A DNA stretch of 64,000 bases. Origin: Pelomonas sp. Root405. Its GTDB lineage: Bacteria; Pseudomonadota; Gammaproteobacteria; Burkholderiales; Burkholderiaceae_C. Each line of letters starts with the position of its first letter. The first letter of the stretch is position 1. Below are positions 56,983 to 64,000 of this stretch, one piece after another. The stretch lies in assembly GCF_001425165.1 (NCBI RefSeq), contig NZ_LMDU01000003.1, positions 1,189 through 65,188 of the forward strand. Direction: 5' to 3'. The notes beneath the pieces are model-generated. The model was not told the DNA's origin, searched no databases, and worked only from the letters and a program-made list of their open reading frames with translations. A program made the position numbers and the translations under genes.

Positions 56983-57729
56983 TCAGCTGACCGCGTACTC
57001 CTTGATCGGAAACTTCTTTTCCACCAGCGCCTTCCATTCGGGCATGGCCTTGAGGCCGTGGTCGCCGTAGTGGCGCGGGTCGCTGAGCATTTCCTTCTGG
57101 CTCGCCACGCATTTGCCGATGGCTTCGAGGATGTCCTTCTGCTCGTGCCTCACCTTGGCGATGAAGGTGTCGTGCAGGATCTTGTTATCCGCGCCGCGGA
57201 TGTTGTAGTCACCGCCGCCCACACCGCCGTCGCCGTACAGGCGCACGGCGTCGGCGTACTTCTTCTGCGCGAACAGCCTGAGCGTGTCGACGCTGGGCCA
57301 GATGGCGACCTGCGGCTGCTTGCAGTAGCGCTCGAACACGGCCTCGGCCGCGGCGTCCTTCATGACGGTCTCGAGGTTCTTGATGCTGCCGGCGTACTTC
57401 TCGCGGCCGACCAGTGCGGCCGCGGCGAGCTTGGCGAACTGGGCGTAGTCGTCGGCGCGCTTCTTGTATTCGAGGATGCCCATCAGCGTTTCCTTCTGGG
57501 CCTTGGGGTCGCACTTCTTGCTGGCCTTGGTCATCGCCTCGGACAGCTTGGTGGCCGTCATCGAGGCCTTGGCCGCTTCCACCGGCGTCATGACCGCGAA
57601 CTTGCCCTTGCAATGCTTCTGCCACTCGTCCAGCGCGGCCTCGACGCCGCAGCCCTGGGTCTTGCTGGACGGATCGGCATCCGTCCATTCCTTCTTGGTC
57701 CAGAGCTTGGGCTTGAATCCGGATTTCAT
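56983..57729 (-). CDS. Unknown protein in T6SS locus (248 aa)
   Basis: The product starts MKSGFKPKLWTKKEW at ATG 57729, with AGGAC upstream. It is lysine- and alanine-rich, mostly helical, with no signal peptide or membrane segment. Cysteines occur in SKTQGCGVEAAL, KHCKGK, KKCDPK and RYCKQP. I do not recognise a domain. It is the last gene of the T6SS unit, 20 bases after the coiled-coil gene, and probably works with it. An effector, immunity or accessory role cannot be separated from sequence alone. Confidence 0.75.
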   Translation of the reverse strand: MKSGFKPKLWTKKEWTDADPSSKTQGCGVEAALDEWQKHCKGKFAVMTPVEAAKASMTATKLSEAMTKASKKCDPKAQKETLMGILEYKKRADDYAQFAKLAAAALVGREKYAGSIKNLETVMKDAAAEAVFERYCKQPQVAIWPSVDTLRLFAQKKYADAVRLYGDGGVGGGDYNIRGADNKILHDTFIAKVRHEQKDILEAIGKCVASQKEMLSDPRHYGDHGLKAMPEWKALVEKKFPIKEYAVS

Positions 57730-57749
57730 GGTGTGTCGTCCTCGCAGGG

Positions 57750-58385
57750 TCAGAGTTGGCAGGTGGCCTTGAGCCGGTCGATGGTGTCGCCCTGGATCTT
57801 GCGGATCTCCAGCATCGAGGTCTTCAGCGCGAGCTTGACGTCCTTCTCCCACTGCAGGCGCTCGTCGACCAGGGCCTTCCAGCGCGAGGCGTTGGAGATG
57901 TTGAGGCTGCCGACGTCGATGGTGGCGATGTAGCCCATGATCTTCATCGCGTCGGCGTTGGCGACCTTGGCGGCGCCTTCGACGAAGTCCTGGTTCTCGG
58001 ACGAGAACTCCTTCTTTGCCTGCGCCCTGAGCATCTTGATGCCGCCCGACACGGCGCCGATGTTGTCGCGCGCAATCTGGTTCACCAGCGTGTTGTGATC
58101 CTTGCGGTAGTCGGCCAGCTCCTTGACCATGTTGTCGCGCAGCGCGAGCAGCTTCTTGTCCTCGGCCTTGAGCTTCTTCAGCGCGGCCTCGCTGGCCTTG
58201 AGCACCGTGTCCATCTTCTTCACGAGCGACTCGTTCAGGATCTCAGCGCGCAGCAGCTTGTCGGTGGCCGCCAGCACCCGCAACGCCTCCGAGATGCCGG
58301 TCTTGCTCTGCGTGAGTTTCTCTTTCGTCGTCCGCAGCGGCAGGCCCTTGGATTTCCAATGGGCTTCGGTGAGCATCAGATTCAT
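57750..58385 (-). CDS. Unknown coiled-coil protein in T6SS locus (211 aa)
   Basis: The protein (MNLMLTEAHWKSKG...) is almost fully helical, with strong heptad-like spacing between about residues 55 and 100 (KASEAALKKLKAEDKKLLALR). It has no signal peptide or membrane span and one Cys near the C-terminus. No family is recognised. It lies 36 bases after the sheath gene, in the same transcript. Confidence 0.75.
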   Translation of the reverse strand: MNLMLTEAHWKSKGLPLRTTKEKLTQSKTGISEALRVLAATDKLLRAEILNESLVKKMDTVLKASEAALKKLKAEDKKLLALRDNMVKELADYRKDHNTLVNQIARDNIGAVSGGIKMLRAQAKKEFSSENQDFVEGAAKVANADAMKIMGYIATIDVGSLNISNASRWKALVDERLQWEKDVKLALKTSMLEIRKIQGDTIDRLKATCQL

Positions 58386-58421
58386 GGCAGTCCTGGTGGG
58401 GCGTTGAGATTTGGGCGGTGC

Positions 58422-60197
58422 TTAGCCGAGCGACTTCAGCAGCGCCGCGAGTTCGGCGTCCATGCCGTCATCACCCGCCGCCGTGTCGTCGCTGGCGGGC
58501 GCGTCGTCGCCACCGCCCAGTCCGGCCAGCAGCGCGTCCAGGTCGCTGTCACTGCTGCTGCTGCTGCTGCCGCTGTCATCGCTGTCCGAGCCGCCGAGGC
58601 CGGCCAGCAAATCGTCCATGTCACTGCTGCTGCCGCCGCTGTCGTCACCAGAACCCGATGGCTCGTCGTCGTCCTGCGAGGCCTTGGTGGGGGCGCTGCG
58701 CTTGGGCGTCTCGGCGAGCTTGGACTTCACGTTCATCTCGATGCCCGCACGCGCGCCGGCCTTCGACGCCGCGCCCGCCGCTGCGATGCCGCCCAGGCCC
58801 GACAGGCGCACGCTCGGCTCGCCCTTGTGCGCCACCAGTGCGGCTACGCCCCAGCGGCCGAGTTCCGACACGGCCGTCGTCGACATGAAGCGCTCGGTGC
58901 AGGGCAGGGCGGTGCTGTCGCCGTCGGCATCGACGAAGTGGTGGAAGGGCAGGTCGGTCACGGTCGGCGTACCGCCCTGGCCGGCGAGGGCCGTCAGCGC
59001 CAGCAACGCCGGGTGGCCCCACAGCATGCCGCCCAGGCCATCAGTTAGCGTGAACTCCTCGAAGGCGAACGAGGAGATTGGGTCACTGCGCTTGCCGTAG
59101 GGGTGGCGCAGCAGAAAACGCGGGCCCAGCAGCACCAGGCGCCTGGCCTCGGGCAAGCCCTGCAAGGCCTCGAAGGCCTCGGCCACGAGCGGGTGCGGCG
59201 GCTTCTTGGCGTTGACGAGATCATCCACGGCCATGGCGGTGAAGAAGCTCGCGCCGGCGGCGTCGGCGATCTTGGCCATGCGGCCCAGCAGTTCGGTGTG
59301 CGGCGGCGTGGCCTCGAACTGGTAGAGGCCGGCGATGAAGGTGTAGCCACCGTCCTTGGCTTCGGCCGGCTTGTTGACCAGCAGGCGGTGCAGACCCGTG
59401 TCGGCCAGGTCGTCCGTGCTGCTGAGGTCGGCGGCGAACTCCTCCGCGCTGATGTCGATGAGGTGGACCTGCAGCATCGGCCCGGTCTCCAGGCGCCGCA
59501 GCAGGAAGTCCACGCCGCGCCACAGCGATTCGGCGGCCTGGAAATCGGGCTGGTGCAGCACGGCGCGCATGCTATCGGCGATGGCAGCGTCCAGCGTGGC
59601 CAGCAGCGCCGCTTTCTCGGGCTTGGCGGCGGGCACGACGAAGGGGCCGATGACATCGCGCAGCAGCGCGTCGATGCCGCCCTCGGCCTGCACGCTGGTG
59701 CGGCCGGTGAGTCGCGCGAAGTCGTCCAGCCTGGCACCGGTTGCCGGCGCGGCGCCGCGGGGGCGCACACCGCGGCCGGCACGCGAGGCCTTCTTCTTGG
59801 TGCCCGACAGCTTGGCCACCTCGGCGGCGGCCTTGTCGAAGTTGGCCGTGTTGTTCAGGCGCTTGCGCAGGTCGTGCAGCTTCTTGAACAGCTCCAGCTC
59901 GCGGAACAGCGTGTCGGGGTGGAAGGACTCCAGGTCGGCCAACGGCACGTCCACGGCCGCGCCGTGGGCGCCGACCGGCAGGCTCAGCGTGATGCCTTGC
60001 TGGCCCAGCCAATCCTCCAGCGAATCGAACTCGACCGCGCGCGGCTTGCGGCGCGCCAGGTCGTCGCCGCTGTCGAGGCGACCCGCAACGGCTCCCGCGC
60101 CGAAGTCGCCAAGCAGCGCGATGCGCACCGGGCGCTTGGCGGCCCAGGTCGGGGCCGTGGCATCGAGGTTGCCGTAGTTGGGAGTCCAGTCGGTCAT
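58422..60197 (-). CDS. Fused TssB-TssC type VI secretion sheath protein
   Basis: The 591-residue protein joins a TssB-like part (about 18-125: RIALLGDFGAG, FHPDTLFRELELFKKLHDLR) to a TssC-like part (about 190-470: HQPDFQAAESLWRGVDFLL, GPMLQVHLIDIS, GGYTFIAGLYQFE). These normally are two proteins that form the contractile sheath. The tail (about 515-591) is Ser/Asp-rich and repeats a short motif: DMDDLLAGLGG, DLDALLAGLGG and LAALLKSLG. A (CTG)6 run at 58552-58569 codes part of the Ser tract. ATG 60197 is chosen; the frame upstream is tagF in another frame. Confidence 0.85.
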   Translation of the reverse strand: MTDWTPNYGNLDATAPTWAAKRPVRIALLGDFGAGAVAGRLDSGDDLARRKPRAVEFDSLEDWLGQQGITLSLPVGAHGAAVDVPLADLESFHPDTLFRELELFKKLHDLRKRLNNTANFDKAAAEVAKLSGTKKKASRAGRGVRPRGAAPATGARLDDFARLTGRTSVQAEGGIDALLRDVIGPFVVPAAKPEKAALLATLDAAIADSMRAVLHQPDFQAAESLWRGVDFLLRRLETGPMLQVHLIDISAEEFAADLSSTDDLADTGLHRLLVNKPAEAKDGGYTFIAGLYQFEATPPHTELLGRMAKIADAAGASFFTAMAVDDLVNAKKPPHPLVAEAFEALQGLPEARRLVLLGPRFLLRHPYGKRSDPISSFAFEEFTLTDGLGGMLWGHPALLALTALAGQGGTPTVTDLPFHHFVDADGDSTALPCTERFMSTTAVSELGRWGVAALVAHKGEPSVRLSGLGGIAAAGAASKAGARAGIEMNVKSKLAETPKRSAPTKASQDDDEPSGSGDDSGGSSSDMDDLLAGLGGSDSDDSGSSSSSSDSDLDALLAGLGGGDDAPASDDTAAGDDGMDAELAALLKSLG

Positions 60198-60205
60198 GGT
60201 CGATC

Positions 60206-60817
60206 TCAAGGTTTGAAGAGCGCGGCGAAGGCCGCGCCCGTCGGCAGCGCGGGCTGCACCGTGGGGCCGCCCCCCGCATGCAGCCACAGCGAGCAGCCCT
60301 GCAAGCCATCCCAGGCCGCCTGGCTGAGCAGGGCGGTCAGCGCGGGCGGCAGCGCGGTGTCGGGCGCCGTGGGTGGCGGCGGCGGTGCGTCGGCCAGCGC
60401 GGCGTCCAGCGTCTCGGCGCTCCAGTCGCCATGCAGCGCATTGACGGCGATTTCCTCGATCTGGCCGGCCCACTGCCAAAGCGCGGCCACCTGGGCGCTG
60501 CCGTTGGGGCGAGGCAGCGGGGCACTCACCACCACCAGCGGGAAGTAGCGGCCGACGCGGTCGACCGACGGCATCATCACGCCGACGCGCAGGCTCTCGC
60601 CTTCGGCGCCCGGCAGGGCGCCCGGCAGCAGGGCAAAGCGCCAGGCAGGGCTGGCCAGGTAGTCGTTCAGCCAGGTGTCGGGCGCGTTGTCACGCAGCGC
60701 ATGCAGGCCGGCGGTCAGCCAGTTGTCCCACTGCGCGATCCACTCGGGCGCCAGCCGCCGCGAGGCGAAGTCGCCCAATGCGGGCAACTTGCCGTACCAA
60801 CCTGGCGCGCTGGTCAC
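60206..60817 (-). CDS. tagF: Type VI secretion-associated protein TagF
   Basis: The 203-residue protein begins VTSAPGWYGKLPALGDFASRRL, the TagF (DUF2094) signature, and continues with PAWRFALLPGAL and VGVMMPSVDRVGRYFPL. TagF represses or tunes T6SS firing post-translationally in systems studied. The start is GTG at 60817, whose last two bases overlap the tssM stop (GTGA). The next gene starts eight bases later. Confidence 0.9.
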   Translation of the reverse strand: MTSAPGWYGKLPALGDFASRRLAPEWIAQWDNWLTAGLHALRDNAPDTWLNDYLASPAWRFALLPGALPGAEGESLRVGVMMPSVDRVGRYFPLVVVSAPLPRPNGSAQVAALWQWAGQIEEIAVNALHGDWSAETLDAALADAPPPPPTAPDTALPPALTALLSQAAWDGLQGCSLWLHAGGGPTVQPALPTGAAFAALFKP

Positions 60818-63800
60818 AGCGCCCCCGGGCAGCGGAATTGCTGCAGCTCGCGCAGCCGGAACGGGTTGAACACGCTGCTGGCCGTCACTTCCAGACGGGC
60901 GCGGTGCCCGTCCACGTTCATGACGACGATGAAGCGCTCGGGCTGCTGCGGCGAGCCCTGCACCTCGAAGCGGTCGAACAGCCGAAACAGCGCCCAGGGG
61001 CCGTCGAAGACGATGGGCGTGCCGCCCGGTTGGCTGGTCAGCTTGATCTGCGAACTCAGCCGCTGGCCGGGCCATTGCAGGCTGACGACCTGATTGCTGC
61101 CGGCGGTGAATTTGCTGACCTGGCCGTCAATGTCCAGCGCCAGCTCTTTCATGCCGTCACCCAGCTCCAGCGCGCGCACGTCGACGCGGAAGGCTGGCGC
61201 GCGGCCGCCGCCGCGGAAGAAAACCTCGCGCACGCGGGCCGCGCGCTGGAAGTCCGCCAGCGCCGCGGGGGACACCGGCTTGGTGCCGTCGCCCGTGGGC
61301 CGGAAGCTCCAGGGGTTGGTGCCCACGTCCACCAGGGGGCTGAGCTTGCGGGTGAAGAAGTCGTCCATCAGCCCGCCGGGCGCGAAGAACTGGCCGAAGT
61401 CTTCGGGCAGCACGTCGACCTTGGCGCCTTGCGCGACGGGATAGCGGCCCGCGATGGCGCGGGCGCAGAACTCGCTGACGGGTTGCAGCTCGCCCGTGAG
61501 GCTCTGGCGCTCGACCAGCCGGCTCTGGTTGTCGGCCGCGTCGGCCAGCGTCTCCAGCGCGCCGCGCAGCGGCTCGGGCTGCTGGCCGGCAGCGGCCTTG
61601 AGCTTGGCACCGCCGCCCCCGGCCGGCGGCGGTGACTTGCTCTTCAACGCCTCCTGCACGGCGCTGAGCTGCACATAGACCTCGTTGAACATCTTCATCA
61701 CGTCGTCCAGCGGCGGCGGCGTGCCGGTCACCAGGCGGCGCAGCGAGGCAAAGTGGTCGTCGACGATCTTTTCCAGCGGGCCGTCGGCCGACAGGCTCGT
61801 CGGTGCCTTGGCCTGGTTGCCGGCCAGCTTGGCCAGCTCGCCGCCCTTGGCGAAGATGGCGTCATCCTTGCGCTTGGTCAGCTCTTTGTCGAGCGTGTTG
61901 GCGTTGCTGACCGGGTCGATCAGCGTGGTCTCCCGCGACGCGGCGCGCAGGAAAGCGGCCAGCGGAGAGTCCACGGCCGACACCAGCCGGGACACCGCGA
62001 TGCCGCGATCCAGGCCATTGAGCTTCACGAGGCGCACATCGGCCAGGTAGGCGTCCCAGACCTTGACGTACTCCTCCAGGTAGAGGCGGCGCACGCGCTC
62101 GACCAGGGTTTTGTCGGCCGCCTGGCGCTTGGCCGTGGCAGGGTTGGTGCCCAGCACCCAGGCCTCTTCCTCCGCGAGCTGCTTGGCTGTGCGGTCGACG
62201 GAGGTCTGGAAAGCCTTTTTGTAGCCGTCTTTCGTGAACATGCCCGGGATGCCCTGCGTCAGCGGCGCGCCGCTGGCACGCACGAAGACGTTAGGGCTCT
62301 GCGGGCCAGCCGCGGCCGCCACCGTGAACGGCGGCAGATCGCCGTCGATCTGCGCGCGGCGCAGGCGGCTGAAGATGCGGTACTCCAGCGGGTAGGCGCC
62401 CAGCATCTCGCGCACGCTGGCCACCAGCGTCTTGTCCATCGGCTGGGCCACCTCGAAGGCGCCGCGGCTCAACAGCGCATCCAGGTGGTTCTTCAGCAGC
62501 GCAACCTTCTCGGCGCCAAGACTGCCTTCGAGGTTGGCGTCCCAGTCCAGCCCGACCCAGGCCTGCAGGCCGGGCGCGTCCAGATGCTCCGGCGTGTAGA
62601 GCATCAGGTAGGCCTTGAGCGACTCGTAGGCGAACTCCAGGTTGTCGCGGTTGGCCGTGCGCAGCCGCTCCTCCAGCCGGGCCGCGACGCGTGGCGCCAG
62701 GCCGCGCTGCAGCAGGCGGTGATAGGAGACCTGCGCGCCGGCATCGAGCTTGTCGCCCTGGAACAGGCCGAAGCCCAGGCGCAGCGGCGGGTCGTGCAGC
62801 GCAAAGCCGGGCGGCTGGGCCGCGTCGCGGATGGCGGCCAACGCCTCGGGCAGGGCCGACGGATCGCTGCCGCTGGTGGGCGGCAGGGCGGTGACCGTGT
62901 CCTTCAGCGCCGGCAGCTTGGCCTCGATATCGGCGATATAGCCCTGGTTGCCGAAGTAGCTGAAGCCCCAGCCGACCAGCAACGTCGCCGTGACGATGCC
63001 GAGTGTCGCCAGACCTGCCAGCCGCAGCAGCGCGCTGCGCCGTTCGACCTGCGCGTTCTGCCCCACCAGGCCCTGCTCGACAAAGATCACCTTGCGCAGC
63101 AGGTGGTTCAGGAAAAAGCTTTTTCCCTTGGCCGCGGCCGGCGGCGTCAGGCGCCGCTCGACGCCGAAGCTGCGGGCCAGTGCCCCGAGCACGCGGTCGA
63201 TGGGCGTGCCCTCTTGCGTGCCGCTGGTGAAGTAGACGCCGCGCAGGCGCGGGGCTTCGTCGAGCGTGCCGCCGCCGCCGAAGACTGTTTCCAGGTAGCC
63301 GCCCAGCAGACCCTTGAGGCCGCCGAACTGCTGCGGGAACGCAAAAATCGTTGCCCGCTTGAGCGTGTCGCTCTCGGCCTCCATGCGCTCGATGAGGCGC
63401 TCGCGCAGCCGCTTCTCCAGCGACGCGAACTCACCGCCGAAGTTGGCCATCAACTCCTCGCCCGGCTGGGCGGCCAGCGGGAAGGTGAAGCCGAAGACCT
63501 GGTCACGCTCCTCCTTGCCCATGGCGCCGAAGGTCTCGTTGAAGCCGGCCAGCAGGTCGCACTTGGTGACCATCACATAGACCGGCACCTTCACGCCCAG
63601 GCGCTGTTGCAGCTCCTGCATGCGGCCGCGCATGCGCGAGGCCTGCTCCTTGCGTTGGTCGGGCGGCAGGGCCAGCAGGTCCTGCACGCTGATGGTCAGC
63701 AGCACGCCGTTGATGGGGCGGCGCGGGCGCGCCTTGCGCAACAGGCCGAGGAAGGTGTCCCAGGCCGCTGCGTCGGTGTCCTTGTCGGAATCCTGCGTGG

Positions 63801-64000
63801 CGTAGCGGCCGGCGGTGTCGATCAGCACCGCTTCGTCGCTGAACCACCATTCGCAGTTGCGCGTGCCGCCCACGCCGCGCACGCTGGCCTGGCCGAGCTT
63901 GTCGGTCAGCGGGAAGTTCAGCCCCGCGTTGAGCAGCGCCGTCGTCTTGCCCGAGCCTGGCGCGCCGACAAAGATGTACCAAGGCAGCTCGTACAGCGAG
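60814..64000 (-). CDS. tssM: Type VI secretion membrane protein TssM/IcmF (partial)
   Basis: At least 1060 residues are in the window; the N-terminus with the first membrane segments lies beyond base 64000. Visible parts are the Walker A motif GAPGSGKTT (near 63945-63965), the switch-like DTAGRY, the NTPase-like motif VTKCDLLAGF, a membrane segment (LATLGIVTATLLVGWGFSYF) and the long periplasmic region ending with the conserved C-terminal beta domain. TssM spans the inner membrane and forms the T6SS membrane complex with TssL and TssJ. Those genes are not in the window and would be expected further on. Confidence 0.95.
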   Translation of the reverse strand, partial: SLYELPWYIFVGAPGSGKTTALLNAGLNFPLTDKLGQASVRGVGGTRNCEWWFSDEAVLIDTAGRYATQDSDKDTDAAAWDTFLGLLRKARPRRPINGVLLTISVQDLLALPPDQRKEQASRMRGRMQELQQRLGVKVPVYVMVTKCDLLAGFNETFGAMGKEERDQVFGFTFPLAAQPGEELMANFGGEFASLEKRLRERLIERMEAESDTLKRATIFAFPQQFGGLKGLLGGYLETVFGGGGTLDEAPRLRGVYFTSGTQEGTPIDRVLGALARSFGVERRLTPPAAAKGKSFFLNHLLRKVIFVEQGLVGQNAQVERRSALLRLAGLATLGIVTATLLVGWGFSYFGNQGYIADIEAKLPALKDTVTALPPTSGSDPSALPEALAAIRDAAQPPGFALHDPPLRLGFGLFQGDKLDAGAQVSYHRLLQRGLAPRVAARLEERLRTANRDNLEFAYESLKAYLMLYTPEHLDAPGLQAWVGLDWDANLEGSLGAEKVALLKNHLDALLSRGAFEVAQPMDKTLVASVREMLGAYPLEYRIFSRLRRAQIDGDLPPFTVAAAAGPQSPNVFVRASGAPLTQGIPGMFTKDGYKKAFQTSVDRTAKQLAEEEAWVLGTNPATAKRQAADKTLVERVRRLYLEEYVKVWDAYLADVRLVKLNGLDRGIAVSRLVSAVDSPLAAFLRAASRETTLIDPVSNANTLDKELTKRKDDAIFAKGGELAKLAGNQAKAPTSLSADGPLEKIVDDHFASLRRLVTGTPPPLDDVMKMFNEVYVQLSAVQEALKSKSPPPAGGGGAKLKAAAGQQPEPLRGALETLADAADNQSRLVERQSLTGELQPVSEFCARAIAGRYPVAQGAKVDVLPEDFGQFFAPGGLMDDFFTRKLSPLVDVGTNPWSFRPTGDGTKPVSPAALADFQRAARVREVFFRGGGRAPAFRVDVRALELGDGMKELALDIDGQVSKFTAGSNQVVSLQWPGQRLSSQIKLTSQPGGTPIVFDGPWALFRLFDRFEVQGSPQQPERFIVVMNVDGHRARLEVTASSVFNPFRLRELQQFRCPGAL

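Noticed and set aside
60200-60479. Longer N-terminus for the TssB-TssC fusion
   Set aside because: The added 94 residues come from the tagF coding region in another frame; MTDWTPNYG at 60197 begins the conserved part.

Overview
The window looks like chromosomal DNA of a high-GC betaproteobacterium of the order Burkholderiales, plausibly the Roseateles/Rubrivivax/Leptothrix side. This placement is inferred from gene order (tuf-rpsJ upstream of the S10 genes, infA between secY and rpmJ), from the long arginine/glycine-rich tail on ribosomal protein S3, and from the mix of accessory genes. No tRNA, rRNA, insertion sequence, phage gene or CRISPR array was found.

Layout. (1) 1-15.8 kb: the tuf tail and a complete S10-spc-alpha ribosomal superoperon on the + strand. 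It is broken in two places: a strong UUCG hairpin terminator separates rpsJ from rplC, and a second terminator plus a peroxiredoxin gene sits between rpsQ and rplN. Candidate promoters restart transcription after both breaks. (2) 15.9-22.1 kb: a small basic ORF, then on the - strand the four-gene ligase-associated DNA-repair cassette (MBL-fold nuclease, ATP-dependent DNA ligase, Lhr-type helicase, PdeM phosphoesterase). (3) 22.3-38.2 kb (+): a two-partner-secretion (TPS) operon. It encodes the outer-membrane transporter TpsB, a 3911-residue adhesin, a secreted caspase-fold protein, a small secreted protein and a small membrane protein. (4) 38.2-46.7 kb (-): a convergent operon for a Slam-like TPR/beta-barrel protein, a FecR-domain protein with a Pro/Ala linker and C-terminal beta domain, an HD-GYP protein, a class I cyclic-nucleotide-phosphodiesterase-like protein and a CHASE2-type class III cyclase. 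(5) 46.9-47.6 kb: a small MscS channel. (6) 47.6-57.0 kb: a plant-polysaccharide locus with a decayed GH27 alpha-galactosidase, a LacI-family regulator and four secreted glycoside hydrolases (GH43, GH43, GH5, GH39). Two mirrored operator pairs flank the regulator gene. (7) 57.0-64.0 kb (-): part of a type VI secretion locus, with TssM running off the window edge, TagF, a fused TssB-TssC sheath protein and two unknown genes.

How the parts may work together. Regions 3 and 4 are the best candidate for an undescribed system. Two outer-membrane export routes (TpsB and the Slam-like protein) lie beside their likely passengers. The passengers sit beside a periplasmic caspase-like protein and a signalling set that could make and break a cyclic nucleotide (cyclase plus phosphodiesterase) and a cyclic dinucleotide (HD-GYP). 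Joint function is inferred from neighbourhood and domain content only. In region 6, four exported enzymes together could attack arabinoxylan-type hemicellulose under control of the LacI-family protein.
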